Assembly (NCBI GenBank): GCA_034432445.1
Contig: DAOUBX010000124.1
Coordinates: forward strand, 10,179-74,178
Source of the DNA: JANWYQ01 sp034432445
GTDB lineage: Bacteria; Chloroflexota; Anaerolineae; JAAEKA01
Reading direction: 5' to 3'
Length of the DNA stretch: 64,000 nt
Position 1 is the first letter of the stretch. Every line of letters begins with the position of its first letter. The notes below the pieces were generated by a model. It searched no databases, was not told the DNA's origin, and was given only the letters and a program-made list of their open reading frames with translations. The position numbers and the translations under genes are program-made. Shown here one piece after another: positions 1 to 8,483 of the stretch.

Positions 1-2
1 AG

Positions 3-1553
3 GTCAGCGGCGTGATCCCGGCTGCGGCCAACATCGTGCACGGCGACGTGACCATCGCCGGCCAGACCTCGCCCGGCGGCATCGTCGTGCGCGGGTTGAT
101 CTGCGACGGCCACTACGAGCGCAACACGTGCGACAACGTGATCGTGCGCCACATCCGCTCGCGGCCGGCCAGCCACATGGACGGCAGCATGATGGCCCTC
201 GACGACGCGCTGCGGCTGGACGGCATCCACACCTTCATCATAGACCATAGCTCCTTTGCCCACGCCGCCGATGAGGCGGCGCAGATCAGTTGGGCCTCGA
301 ACGGCACCATCCAGAACTCCATCTTCGCCGAGACGGTGGGCGACCACTGGGAGTACGGCGGGATGCTGATGAACTACTCTGCGCCCCATCACCCCCAGGA
401 CTTCCTCTCCATCCATCACAACCTGTGGTATCGGCTGGGCGGCCGGTTGCCGGAGATCACCTGCGAAACGTCCGCCTATCCCGACGAGCCGGCCAGCGCC
501 GCCGACTGCGCCGCCCATCCCCTGCGCCTGGAGCTCTCCAACAACCTGCTGTGGGACCCCGGCATCAACATCTGGTACAACTTGCACGTGGACGGCGACC
601 CCGACCTGGGCAACTACGCGCTGCACCTCAACTGGGTAAACAACTACATGGCCGCCAACCCGGCGACTTATACCTACGGCATGATCCTGCACGCCGTGCT
701 GGACGCGCCGGCCAACCAACTCTACTTTTCCGGCAACCGGATGAACCTCTACCCCTCCTACGCCGATTACGACCTGGCCTACTGCTGCAACGACTTCACC
801 GCGCCCGGCGCCAACCCCAACACCGACCTGGGGGTGGCCGTCCGCCGCACGGCCCGGCACGACTTTCCCCCCATCGCCTACACGCCCACGGAGCAGCTTG
901 TGGCGTACGCGGCGAGCAACGTGGGCGCCTTCCCGCGCGACCCCATGGACCGGCGCTATGTCGCTTCGCTGCTGGCCGAGCAGCTCGACTTCGGCCTGCC
1001 CTACCGCGAGCCGGTGGCCAACGACGCGTTCGACCTGGACTTCGACCCTAACAACCCGCCCGCGTCGCCCCAGGACAGCGACGCGGACGGCATGCCCGAC
1101 GCTTGGGAGACCCAGCACGGGCTGAACCCGAACGCGCCGGACCACAACGGCACGGAGCTGTCGGTGCCGTTCACCGGCGTGCCGGGCTACACCAACCTGG
1201 AGTGCTACCTGAACTGGCTGTCGGACCGGTTGGCGGCGGGCGCAGCCGCGTCCTCCATCTACCTGCCCCTGATCACTGCGGCCGGCGCCGAGTTGCACTG
1301 GACTACGGACCTCGCCAACTGCTGTTACGCCGTGCACCGCAGCGACGCGCCCCGCTTCGTGCCCTCCGATGCCACGGTGATCGCCGCCGATCTGCCGGCG
1401 GCCACCGATGCCTACCTGGACGCTGCGGCCCACATCGGCGACCCAACGGTGGAGGACTTCTACCTGGTCCGCTCATGCGGCTGCGACGGCTTTTCGACAG
1501 CCGACTCGGAGCGCGTGGGGTATATGGACTTCGCCCTACGGCGAGAAGAGTGA
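3..1553 (+). CDS. Pectate lyase-like secreted polysaccharide lyase (5' partial)
   Basis: A right-handed beta-helix enzyme expected to cleave pectin-type polyuronate chains outside the cell. The frame is open to the window edge and enters at TIAGQTSPGG, a hallmark of the first helix turns of PL1-like pectate lyases, so the signal peptide lies upstream. The segments LDDALRLDG and FIIDHSSFAHAADEAAQIS match the conserved core of this family (seen: motif resemblance; activity inferred). Around residue 357 of the fragment a calcium-binding type DSDADGMPDAWE motif begins, followed by a linker, an IYLPLI motif and a short Ig-like tail (LHWTTDLANCC). The GTG at position 12 is an internal codon, not the true start. 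The next gene encodes a GH18 protein, which suggests a glycan-degrading locus. Family is fairly sure; substrate is not. Confidence 0.75.
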   Translation, partial: VSGVIPAAANIVHGDVTIAGQTSPGGIVVRGLICDGHYERNTCDNVIVRHIRSRPASHMDGSMMALDDALRLDGIHTFIIDHSSFAHAADEAAQISWASNGTIQNSIFAETVGDHWEYGGMLMNYSAPHHPQDFLSIHHNLWYRLGGRLPEITCETSAYPDEPASAADCAAHPLRLELSNNLLWDPGINIWYNLHVDGDPDLGNYALHLNWVNNYMAANPATYTYGMILHAVLDAPANQLYFSGNRMNLYPSYADYDLAYCCNDFTAPGANPNTDLGVAVRRTARHDFPPIAYTPTEQLVAYAASNVGAFPRDPMDRRYVASLLAEQLDFGLPYREPVANDAFDLDFDPNNPPASPQDSDADGMPDAWETQHGLNPNAPDHNGTELSVPFTGVPGYTNLECYLNWLSDRLAAGAAASSIYLPLITAAGAELHWTTDLANCCYAVHRSDAPRFVPSDATVIAADLPAATDAYLDAAAHIGDPTVEDFYLVRSCGCDGFSTADSERVGYMDFALRREE

Positions 1554-1781
1554 ACTCGCCCGGTCTGCCAGCGCCACGGGCCAAACTGCAAGTCCCTCTG
1601 GGATGGTTCCCGCTGCCCGGCGCCCAAATCGCCAGCCTGCCGGCGTGATTTACAGACCACGCGCGGCTGTCACGAAAATTGACGGAGATGCTTCCGCTTC
1701 CGTTTTGGCTTTGCGTCCCTTCAGGAGGTATCCCATGCCCAAGTCGACGTCCTTCTCTCTCTCTGTCGAACTGCCATCAGC

Positions 1782-3005
1782 GTGGCTGTTCTCGTCATCT
1801 TGTCGCTTCTGGCCGGCTGGCTCGGCGTTGAACCGCCAAGTCAGGCGCAAGAGGCGCCGACCACCGACCCCGCAGCGGCCGCCGTGCAGCCCAGCGCGGC
1901 CAGCGAAAACTGGATCCGCGTGGGCTACATCGTCTACGCCTACGGCGGTTCCTGGGAGCAGTTCACCCAGCTTTTTGACGGCACCTACACGCACATCATC
2001 TCTGCCTTCTACATCCCCGACACAGCGAGCAACCTAAGCCCTGACGCCGCTACTGAAACCTTCACGCCGGACCTGCGCGCCCAGGCCCAGTCTGCGGGAT
2101 CGAAGGTGATGTTCTCCATCGGCGGCGGCACGGTGCACTACACCGTCTACGTGGCCATCGCTGACGACCCCACCGCGCGGCGGAACTTCATCAACAACAC
2201 CATAGGCTTGCTGCAGAACGGGGGTTACGACGGCGTAGACTTCAACTTCGAGGGCTGGGATAGCACCATGGACGAGACGCACCGGGACAAGGTGCTTGGG
2301 CTGATGTCGGACGCCACCATCGCCGTGAAGGACGCCAACCCCGCCTACGTCACGACCTCTACCATCGCTGCGCTCTACTGGATCAACCTGAGCAACGACT
2401 GCAATCTGATCAACTCGCCGCAGATGGACTTCGCTCACCACATGGGCTACTCCTTCGGCGGCGGCCCGAACGGCCCCTGGCGCGCGCCGGGCACCATCCA
2501 ATACGTGTGGCCGGGCACGGAGTACACCGAACGCTCGGTCTACGGCGCACTGACCTATCTGCAGGGCAAGGGCTGCAATATGGCCAAGATCACCGGCGGC
2601 CTGCCCTGCTACGCCACAAACCAGCAGCCCTGGAACAATGTGCGCAACGCAGCCAACTGGCCCAGTGTCCCCTTGCACCCCGACTACCTGGAGAAAAAGC
2701 ACCCCCACGCAGAGGTACTGGGTCAACGACCCCGACGCCGTATCAGCCAAAGTGGCGGCCTACCGCAACTTCGGCTTGGCCGGCGCGATGGTGTGGCAGG
2801 TGGGCCACGAAGGACCGGCGCGCGATCTGAGCGCCGCGCTGGTGGGCGGCGCGCCGCCTCCCACGCCCACGCCCGGCACGCCGACCGCCACGTCTACGGC
2901 TGTACCACCTCCGACGGTAACGCCCACGCCAACCTCTACCGCCACCCCGCCGCCCACCCCGGTGCCGACGCCCACCCCGACCTACACCGTCACCCCAACG
3001 CGTAG
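1782..3005 (+). CDS. GH18 chitinase-like secreted protein, frameshifted at both ends
   Basis: Glycoside hydrolase family 18 TIM-barrel protein. Visible family features are the SIGGG strand (about residue 112) and GYDGVDFNFEGW, the catalytic DxxDxDxE motif with Asn155 in place of the last Asp (D150, D153, N155, E157). The GTG at 1782 gives a signal peptide without basic residues and no Shine-Dalgarno. A better start is the ATG at 1735 behind AGGAGGT, but it joins this frame only through a shift in the TC run at 1754-1764; the joined product would read MPKSTSFSLS...LCRTAISVAVLVILSLL, a normal signal peptide. A second shift at the A5 run 2694-2698 moves the barrel's last strand (YWVNDPDAVSAK, MVWQVGH) and a Pro/Thr tail into the +1 frame, so this ORF ends in unrelated residues. 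Either a pseudogene, a phase-variable gene, or two sequencing errors. Confidence 0.7.
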   Translation: MAVLVILSLLAGWLGVEPPSQAQEAPTTDPAAAAVQPSAASENWIRVGYIVYAYGGSWEQFTQLFDGTYTHIISAFYIPDTASNLSPDAATETFTPDLRAQAQSAGSKVMFSIGGGTVHYTVYVAIADDPTARRNFINNTIGLLQNGGYDGVDFNFEGWDSTMDETHRDKVLGLMSDATIAVKDANPAYVTTSTIAALYWINLSNDCNLINSPQMDFAHHMGYSFGGGPNGPWRAPGTIQYVWPGTEYTERSVYGALTYLQGKGCNMAKITGGLPCYATNQQPWNNVRNAANWPSVPLHPDYLEKKHPHAEVLGQRPRRRISQSGGLPQLRLGRRDGVAGGPRRTGARSERRAGGRRAASHAHARHADRHVYGCTTSDGNAHANLYRHPAAHPGADAHPDLHRHPNA

Positions 3006-3034
3006 CGCTACGCCGACGCACACAATGACGCCGC
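2698..3034 (+). pseudogene. C-terminal part of the GH18 protein in a shifted frame, with Pro/Thr-rich tail
   Basis: Read from AGC at 2698 this frame gives STPTQRYWVNDPDAVSAK, then NFGLAGAMVWQVGHEG, the normal last strands of a GH18 barrel, followed by about 45 residues of TPTPT-type spacer. If one A of the run at 2694-2698 is removed it joins the upstream GH18 frame without loss. After about 3029 the DNA instead encodes, in another frame, the end of a GAF domain (FVGFDDCADERTWS), so the chitinase has lost its natural stop and any C-terminal domain. Confidence 0.6.
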
Positions 3035-3076
3035 TTCGTAGGCTTCGACGACTGCGCGGACGAGCGAACCTGGTCG

Positions 3077-4375
3077 ATGGCGGAGATCGAGGCGTTGAAA
3101 AGCGCAGCTGCGGTCTTGGGCGCGGCCTTTGCCCGTCAGCGCGCAGAGATGGCGGAGCGTCAACAGCGCCTGCTGGCCGAAACCCTGCGCGACACCGCCC
3201 TGGCCCTCACCAGCACCCTCAGCTTCGAGGAGCTGGTCGATCGCGTGTTGGCCAACGCGCAGCGCTTGGTGCCCAGCGACGCGGCCAGCATCTTCTTGGT
3301 GGAGGGGGATGTGGCGCGCGTGGTGCGCACACGCAGCTATGCCGAGCGCGGACTGGAAGAGATGACGCTGTCCATGGCTTTCCGCATCGCCGACAACTAT
3401 AACCTGGCCACCATGGTCGCCACCCGCCAGCCGTGCATGATCCGCGACGTGTGGGCGGTAGACGGCTGGCTTGACCTGCCCACCTCACACTGGATAGGCT
3501 CGTATTTGGGCGCGCCGATCGAGATAGACGGGGAGGTCATCGGTTTTCTGAATCTGGATTTTGCCGAGCGCGACGCGGTGCCGCCTGAGGGCCCCCGGCT
3601 GTTGCAAGCCTTCGCTGCCCAGGCCGGCGCCGCCTTGGCCAACGCACGGCTTTACCAAGCCCTGGAGGCCCAGGTTGATCGCGCCCGGCAGCTGACCCTC
3701 GACCTGATGCGCGCCCAAGAGGCCGAGCGCCAGGTAGTGGCCCGCGAGCTGCATGACGAGATGGGCCAGGCCTTGACCGCGCTGCAGCTGAACTTGGGCG
3801 CGCTGCACCGCAGCCTGGCCGGCGCCGCGGACGCCCGCAGCCTGGAGCGCCTGGCCGAGGCGCGCTGGCTGGCCGAAGAGACGCTCGGCCGCACGCGCGC
3901 GCTATCGCTGGACCTGCGGCCGCCTGCGCTGGACGACCTCGGCCTTGTCCCCGCGGTTCGCTGGTATTTGGATCAGTTCGGTCAACGTAGCGATCGAGTG
4001 GTGAGCTTTCACGTCAGCGGGGAAGAGCAGCCGATACCTCCGGCTACGGCGCTGGCTCTTTATCGCATTCTGCAAGAAGCCACTACCAACATCGGCCGTC
4101 ATGCGCACGCCGGCCGCGTGGACGTGACGCTGGACTGTGTCGCCGACGCTGTGCGCCTGCAGATCAACGACGACGGGCAGGGCTTCGATCTGGCGGCCCT
4201 GGAAGCGGCCGGCAGCCTGCACCGCAGCTCCGGGCTGCTGGGTATGCGGGAGCGCGCGGCTGCCTTGGGCGGCGAGTGTGTTATCTCTTCGCAGCCCGGC
4301 CATAGCACGCGCGTACACGTGCGTATTCCGGTGGTGGAGACGACACGAATTGTTGCCCATAAGAGTAACGGCTGA
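3077..4375 (+). CDS. GAF-domain sensor histidine kinase, NarX/DegS type (N-terminus probably lost)
   Basis: Cytoplasmic histidine kinase that would phosphorylate the NarL-type regulator encoded at 4760. A coiled linker (about residues 15-40) leads into a GAF domain (about 45-190), then a HisKA_3 domain with phospho-acceptor His226 in ERQVVARELHDEMGQ, the LRPPALDDLGLVPAV segment, and an HATPase_c domain with N-box Asn338 (EATTNIGRHA), G1 DDGQGFD and G2 GLLGMRER. Upstream of this ATG the same frame is open to 3029 and encodes FVGFDDCADERTWS, the usual end of a further GAF domain, so the ancestral protein was longer and the present ATG is only the first one left. No good ribosome site precedes it. 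The stop codon lies inside the left end of the MITE-like repeat that follows. No membrane segment is seen. Confidence 0.85.
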   Translation: MAEIEALKSAAAVLGAAFARQRAEMAERQQRLLAETLRDTALALTSTLSFEELVDRVLANAQRLVPSDAASIFLVEGDVARVVRTRSYAERGLEEMTLSMAFRIADNYNLATMVATRQPCMIRDVWAVDGWLDLPTSHWIGSYLGAPIEIDGEVIGFLNLDFAERDAVPPEGPRLLQAFAAQAGAALANARLYQALEAQVDRARQLTLDLMRAQEAERQVVARELHDEMGQALTALQLNLGALHRSLAGAADARSLERLAEARWLAEETLGRTRALSLDLRPPALDDLGLVPAVRWYLDQFGQRSDRVVSFHVSGEEQPIPPATALALYRILQEATTNIGRHAHAGRVDVTLDCVADAVRLQINDDGQGFDLAALEAAGSLHRSSGLLGMRERAAALGGECVISSQPGHSTRVHVRIPVVETTRIVAHKSNG

Positions 4376-4656
4376 TGAAAGTTAAGAAAATGCTCCGGCA
4401 ATAGCCGCTTGCGGCGGGTCGCCCCTTATGTGAGCCTGCCCGGCGACACCTGCACTTGCAGCGCAGATGCAAGTGTGAATCGACCGGGCTATCAAACGGC
4501 GCCCCGTCAACGGGGCTGAAAGACGCGCCATGCACGCGCGAGCCCGTTTCAACGGGCGCTGCTATGTAGCCGGGGAACTTCATTCCCCGGCGAGATAGCA
4601 TGAGGGCGAGCTCCGCTCCATTGCCGGAATATTATCTTAAGCTTCATAAGCCGTTA
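4366..4656 (+). mobile_element. MITE-like element with 37-bp imperfect terminal inverted repeats
   Basis: Positions 4366-4402 and 4620-4656 are inverted copies of one 37-base sequence with about six mismatches (outer ends TAACGGCT / AGCCGTTA, inner ends GGCAAT / ATTGCC). Between them lie three tight hairpins: GCCCCGT/ACGGGGC at 4501-4516, GCCCGTT/AACGGGC at 4542-4557, and a 9-bp stem at 4569-4591 that can extend to 4561-4600, plus CACTTGCA/TGCAAGTG at 4453-4475. No ORF of note is inside. It separates the kinase from its regulator and provides the kinase stop codon. No transposase is visible, so movement is inferred from structure only. Confidence 0.55.
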
Positions 4657-4670
4657 CTACGAAGGAGTGG

Positions 4671-4736
4671 CGCGTGCAGGTACGCATTCCGGTGGCGGAG
4701 ACGACACGAATTGCTACGTACAAGAGTAACGGCTGA
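4671..4736 (+). pseudogene. Duplicated remnant of the histidine kinase C-terminus
   Basis: These 66 bases read RVQVRIPVAETTRIATYKSNG-stop, nearly identical to the end of the kinase gene (RVHVRIPVVETTRIVAHKSNG-stop at 4310-4375). It is a second, slightly diverged copy of the kinase tail placed directly upstream of the response regulator, on the other side of the MITE-like element. It has no start and is not expected to be expressed. Confidence 0.7.
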
Positions 4737-4746
4737 AGCCGTTACT
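4725..4746. repeat. Short palindromic repeat (GGCTGAAGCC type)
   Basis: Perfect 10-bp arms AGTAACGGCT and AGCCGTTACT around a GA loop, followed by ACGAAGG. The same design (GACGACT-GA-AGTCGTC followed by ACTACGAAG) is at 40722-40746 and half of it is at 4651-4666, so this is a dispersed family. The first arm encodes the last residues and stop of the kinase-tail remnant. Confidence 0.65.
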
Positions 4747-4759
4747 ACGAAGGGCACCG

Positions 4760-5407
4760 ATGGCACCTATTCGCGTTTACCTGGTGGATGACCACCCCAT
4801 TGTGCGCAAGGGGCTGCGCGCCCTGCTCGAGGAACAGACCGACATGATGGTGGTCGGCGAGGCGGGCAGCGGACAGCAGGCCGTCAGCGCAGCGCTGGCC
4901 GCGCGGCCGGACGTGGTCGTCATGGACATCAGCATGCCGGACATCAACGGCATCGAGGCCACGCGGCAACTGAGCGGCCAGACGCGGGTGGTCATCCTGA
5001 GCGTGCACAGCAGCCGGGACTACGTTCGGCAGGCGCGGCGCGCCGGCGCTATCGGCTACGTCATCAAGGACGCGGTCTTGACCGACCTAGTAGCTGCAGT
5101 GCGCGCTGCAGCATCCGGCCAAAGCTTCCTCAGCCCCGCTATCTCCACATTGCTCATCGAAGAGTACGTGCGTTATAGCGAACTGGCTGCTGAATGCGAT
5201 CCCCTGAATGCCCTCACTCCTCGCAAACGCCAGGTGCTGCAATTGGTAGCCCAGGGTCACACCACCCGTGAGATTGCGGCCCTGCTCACCCTCAGCCCCA
5301 AGACGGTCGAGATCCACCGCGGCAACGCCATGAAGAAGCTGGACCTGCATAGCACAGCCGACGTGGTGCGCTTCGCCCAGCGCCACGGGCTATTGGTTGA
5401 GCCATAG
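4760..5407 (+). CDS. NarL/FixJ-family response regulator
   Basis: DNA-binding response regulator, the probable partner of the kinase at 3077. The receiver domain (1-120) has the acidic pair Asp10-Asp11, phospho-acceptor Asp56 in VVVMDISMPDINGIEA, a Ser in VVILSVHSS and Lys in GYVIKDAV. A LuxR-type helix-turn-helix covers about 153-212 (LTPRKRQVLQLVAQGHTTRE, SPKTVEIHRGNAMKKL). Length of 215 aa is normal. The ATG follows AAGGG at a suitable distance. The gap to the kinase contains the MITE-like element and the kinase-tail remnant, so co-transcription with the kinase may have been altered. Targets are unknown; the downstream secreted protein is a candidate by position only. Confidence 0.9.
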   Translation: MAPIRVYLVDDHPIVRKGLRALLEEQTDMMVVGEAGSGQQAVSAALAARPDVVVMDISMPDINGIEATRQLSGQTRVVILSVHSSRDYVRQARRAGAIGYVIKDAVLTDLVAAVRAAASGQSFLSPAISTLLIEEYVRYSELAAECDPLNALTPRKRQVLQLVAQGHTTREIAALLTLSPKTVEIHRGNAMKKLDLHSTADVVRFAQRHGLLVEP

Positions 5408-5604
5408 ACGCCTCAACCACACCCCAGCGCCCGGTACCTCAACAGAGATCTCTTGCCCGCATGTCGCTAGGGAACTCTGGCAATTTTGCTCGTCACTAAT
5501 GCGAATTTGGGGGCAATTGAACGAAAAATAGGGGCCTCCCCTGATGTCCTCCCGCCCTGTGGCAGCGCGATACTGAACCATGGCTTCCGCGCGGATGGCT
5601 CGCC

Positions 5605-5991
5605 ATGCTCAAAGTTCTGATCGTTGATCCCAACCCCTACTTCATTCGCTGCCTACGCGCCATCCTGGCAGCCCGGACGGACCTGATCGTGGTCGGCGAG
5701 GCCTGCAGCGCCGCGGAGGCGCGGGCCAAGGCGCACACCTTGCGTCCAGACCTGGCGTTGGTAGACGTGCGCACGCCGGGGCTGGGCAGCGGCTTGTATG
5801 CTCGTCATTTGAAGCAGTGGCTGCCGGCCGGCAGGATCATCGCCTTGACCGTCTTCGACGCTGCGCCCTACCGCGCCGTCCTGGCCGCCGACGGCGTGGA
5901 TGAGTGCCTGGCCAAGGAGACGTTGGAAGGGGAGCTGCTGCCGACGCTCGCCCGCCTGTTTCCACAGCAGGTGGCGCAGGGCAGAACCTAG
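5605..5991 (+). CDS. Single-domain response regulator receiver, atypical acidic pocket
   Basis: A stand-alone receiver domain of 128 aa without an output domain. The putative phospho-acceptor is Asp54 in LALVDVRTPG, and a Lys near 104 (ECLAKE) is in the usual place. The N-terminal acidic pair is reduced to a single Asp8 (LIVDPNPYF, Pro in the second position), which weakens the magnesium site, so it may act as a phosphate sink or as a phosphorylation-independent partner. Position suggests it belongs with the two-component pair upstream. The 197-base gap before it is relatively AT-rich around 5480-5530 and shows no clear terminator. Confidence 0.75.
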   Translation: MLKVLIVDPNPYFIRCLRAILAARTDLIVVGEACSAAEARAKAHTLRPDLALVDVRTPGLGSGLYARHLKQWLPAGRIIALTVFDAAPYRAVLAADGVDECLAKETLEGELLPTLARLFPQQVAQGRT

Positions 5992-6161
5992 CATCGAGCA
6001 CGAAGGGCGGCCGCCGTCAATCCTGCCCGAGCAACGATCTGCGTTTAGTCGCCTGCCGGATCGCCTGGGCTTGAAGCGCGCAGGGGCACTCCGGCCTGCA
6101 GGCACACCGCACCTTTCTTGGACCCCGCCGGCGAGGGTAATCGGCGCACGAGGAGGTTATC

Positions 6162-8483
6162 ATGAAAACTTCGACCACAGTAATCCGCGTGAGCCTGGTT
6201 GCCGCGTGGCTGGTAGTCGTCTGCTTGCTGGCAGTTCCCAACACAGCGTTTGCGCAGTTCGCAACGCCAACGGTAAATGGCACGATCGCATCCGGAGAAT
6301 ACGGTACCCACACCGACGGCCAAAACCAGCAGACCAACGGCAGCCAGGTGTGGTACATGACCTGGGACGATACCGACTTATACGTAGGCATCACTGGCGC
6401 AACATTAGGCGAAGCCGCAATCATCTACCTCGACAAGAACCCGCTTGCGCCGATCAACGGCGGTTCTAACAGCGACGGCACCATCGTGGGCAACGCATAC
6501 GACGGCACGAACTTTGCCGCGTTGCAGTTCCGCGCCGATCTCGTCTTGTACGTCAAGAGCGGGTATCGCGAGTACCGCACTGCCAACGGCTCCAACGGTT
6601 GGTCGAGCGCCACGACCGGGTTCGGGAGCTATGCTGATAGCGGAACTACCCGCGAGTTCTCCATCCCCTGGTCCGTGGTCGGCGGCCGGCCCAGCTCCTT
6701 TGCTTGGTTTGGTTATCTGACCTCCAGCGGCGGCTTCGTGTACGGACAGGTGCCTACCGAAAACAGCGGTGGAACCATTGGCACGTCGGCTCGGTATGTG
6801 CGCTACTACATCGTCAACAACACCGGCGACGGCGCCAGCACCAAGCCTTTCTCGCGCAACAGCTTCGTGTTCAACAGCACGGGCGACGTGAGCGGCTTTG
6901 GCGCTATCTCGGTGTACGACTTCACTATGAACAGCTCCGGGCGCACCCTAACCCGTGGCAGCGGCGCGTGGACGATCACCGGCAGCTTCCGCGTGGACGC
7001 GGGCACCGTGAGCTTTGGCAACACCACCAGCGGCGCCAGCATGTCCGGAGACGTGGTAATCGGCTCTGGCGGCACCCTCACCCTCTCGTCCGCCATCGGC
7101 GGCGACCTGAACGTCGGCGGAAACTGGACCAACAACGGCGCGTTCAACGCCAATAGCCGCCTGGTGACCTTCAACGGCTCCGGCGCGCAGAGCATTGGCG
7201 GGTCGAGCACCACCACCTTCGGCTACCTCGCCATCGCCAGCGGATCGTCCACCACGCTGGCCCAGAACGCCAACGTTTGGAACGACTTCGAGGTGTACGG
7301 GGCCTTCAGCGTGGCCGACAAGACGCTCACGTTGCAGAACGGCACGGACCTGGAGATCAAGAGCGGCGGCTCAGTCAACGGCGGCAGCGGCACCATCGTG
7401 CTAGAGGGCAACAGCAGCAACAACCCCGACTTCATCAACGCCGGCACCTTCACCGCCGGCACCGGGACGGTCCATTTCAAGGGCCAGAGCACGGCCGGAA
7501 ACTACCGCAACGGCCGCGTCTGGGGCTCCAGCGCCACCGCGTTCAAAAACGTCACCCTCACCTACAACGGCAGCGGTAGCGGGGACGAGGATACCTTTGG
7601 CGTGGACTTCTACGACCAGGACAGCCCGGCCGTGCGCGCCACCATCAACGGCGTGCTGGCGCTTAACAGGCGCACCTTCGTCGCCCACGCCGAGGTCGGC
7701 AGATCCGGGGGAAGCTGCTCCGCCTGCGACTGCGGCGCTCCCACCTACGACTCCGGCTCCACCCTGCGCTACAACGACCTGGAATACAAGGAATACGAGC
7801 CGGACTCGAGTTCGTGTCCCGGCTCGCCGGAGGATAATCCGTTCCAGGTGTTCAGCGAATGGCTGAACGCGACGTCCGGCCACGGCGTGCCCTACCACGT
7901 CACCGTGGGCAGCGACTCGTGGGTCAGCCTCTTCTGCAATCCCGGCACCAACTACCGCGTCAACGGCGACTTCACCGTCGAGGCGGGCGTGGATGGCAAC
8001 AACCTTGGAGGCTCCGGCAGCACGCCCCCCGGCTTCGAGCAGAACGGCTTCACCCTGGGCGAGGTCGGCTTGTCCACGGTAACGGTCATGGGGGATGTGG
8101 TCAACAAAGGCACCTTGAAGCAGTTCGGGCCGGCCATCTACATTGCCCCCGGTAACACTGTCTCTTTTATCAGGATCCAGGACGACGCCTCCACGATGAA
8201 ATACTACGGCCTGGACATCAAGAACATCCATGCCACGCAGAGCATGGAGGTCCCTTTCGTCAAGGTCAGCGGCAACCAGACCACCTGTCCCTACTGGGGT
8301 GATCCCCCCGACTATCCCTACGGGATAGTCAAGCGCTGTTACTTTGTTATGGCCGTGGGCGTGGGGTTGGATCCGGTAAACTACGAGATCACCTTGTACC
8401 ACGAATACGGTGAGCTGAACGGGTTCGATCCCAGCACTCTATCGCCCTGGCCTGGGAGACGGTCTCAGAGGCAGGCAATGTAG
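6162..8483 (+). CDS. Large secreted surface protein, Gly/Ser/Thr/Asn-rich beta-solenoid type
   Basis: Starts with a clear signal peptide (MKTSTTVIRVSLVAAW then a hydrophobic core, cleavage near AFA-Q) behind a strong AGGAGGT site. Residues about 30-200 resemble a carbohydrate-binding or DOMON/CBM9-like domain (VNGTIASGEYG, WDDTDLYVGI). From about 230 the protein is a run of short beta repeats rich in Gly, Ser, Asn and Thr (TLTLSSAIGGDLNVGGNWTN), typical of autotransporter-like or surface-layer beta-solenoids, with a Cys-rich patch (GGSCSACDCGAP). The last residues (PSTLSPWPGRRSQRQAM) look out of frame: the frame entered near 8430 continues with a normal module ending at 8731. Function is unknown; a surface adhesin or glycan-binding role is inferred. 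Confidence 0.7.
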   Translation: MKTSTTVIRVSLVAAWLVVVCLLAVPNTAFAQFATPTVNGTIASGEYGTHTDGQNQQTNGSQVWYMTWDDTDLYVGITGATLGEAAIIYLDKNPLAPINGGSNSDGTIVGNAYDGTNFAALQFRADLVLYVKSGYREYRTANGSNGWSSATTGFGSYADSGTTREFSIPWSVVGGRPSSFAWFGYLTSSGGFVYGQVPTENSGGTIGTSARYVRYYIVNNTGDGASTKPFSRNSFVFNSTGDVSGFGAISVYDFTMNSSGRTLTRGSGAWTITGSFRVDAGTVSFGNTTSGASMSGDVVIGSGGTLTLSSAIGGDLNVGGNWTNNGAFNANSRLVTFNGSGAQSIGGSSTTTFGYLAIASGSSTTLAQNANVWNDFEVYGAFSVADKTLTLQNGTDLEIKSGGSVNGGSGTIVLEGNSSNNPDFINAGTFTAGTGTVHFKGQSTAGNYRNGRVWGSSATAFKNVTLTYNGSGSGDEDTFGVDFYDQDSPAVRATINGVLALNRRTFVAHAEVGRSGGSCSACDCGAPTYDSGSTLRYNDLEYKEYEPDSSSCPGSPEDNPFQVFSEWLNATSGHGVPYHVTVGSDSWVSLFCNPGTNYRVNGDFTVEAGVDGNNLGGSGSTPPGFEQNGFTLGEVGLSTVTVMGDVVNKGTLKQFGPAIYIAPGNTVSFIRIQDDASTMKYYGLDIKNIHATQSMEVPFVKVSGNQTTCPYWGDPPDYPYGIVKRCYFVMAVGVGLDPVNYEITLYHEYGELNGFDPSTLSPWPGRRSQRQAM

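Noticed and set aside
2760..2975. Glycine-rich minus-strand frames opposite the Pro/Thr tail
   Set aside because: They are the complement of TPTPT-coding repeats.
4600..4791. Small ORF between kinase and regulator
   Set aside because: It runs across the right end of the MITE-like element and the kinase-tail remnant in a different frame from the remnant; no ribosome site.
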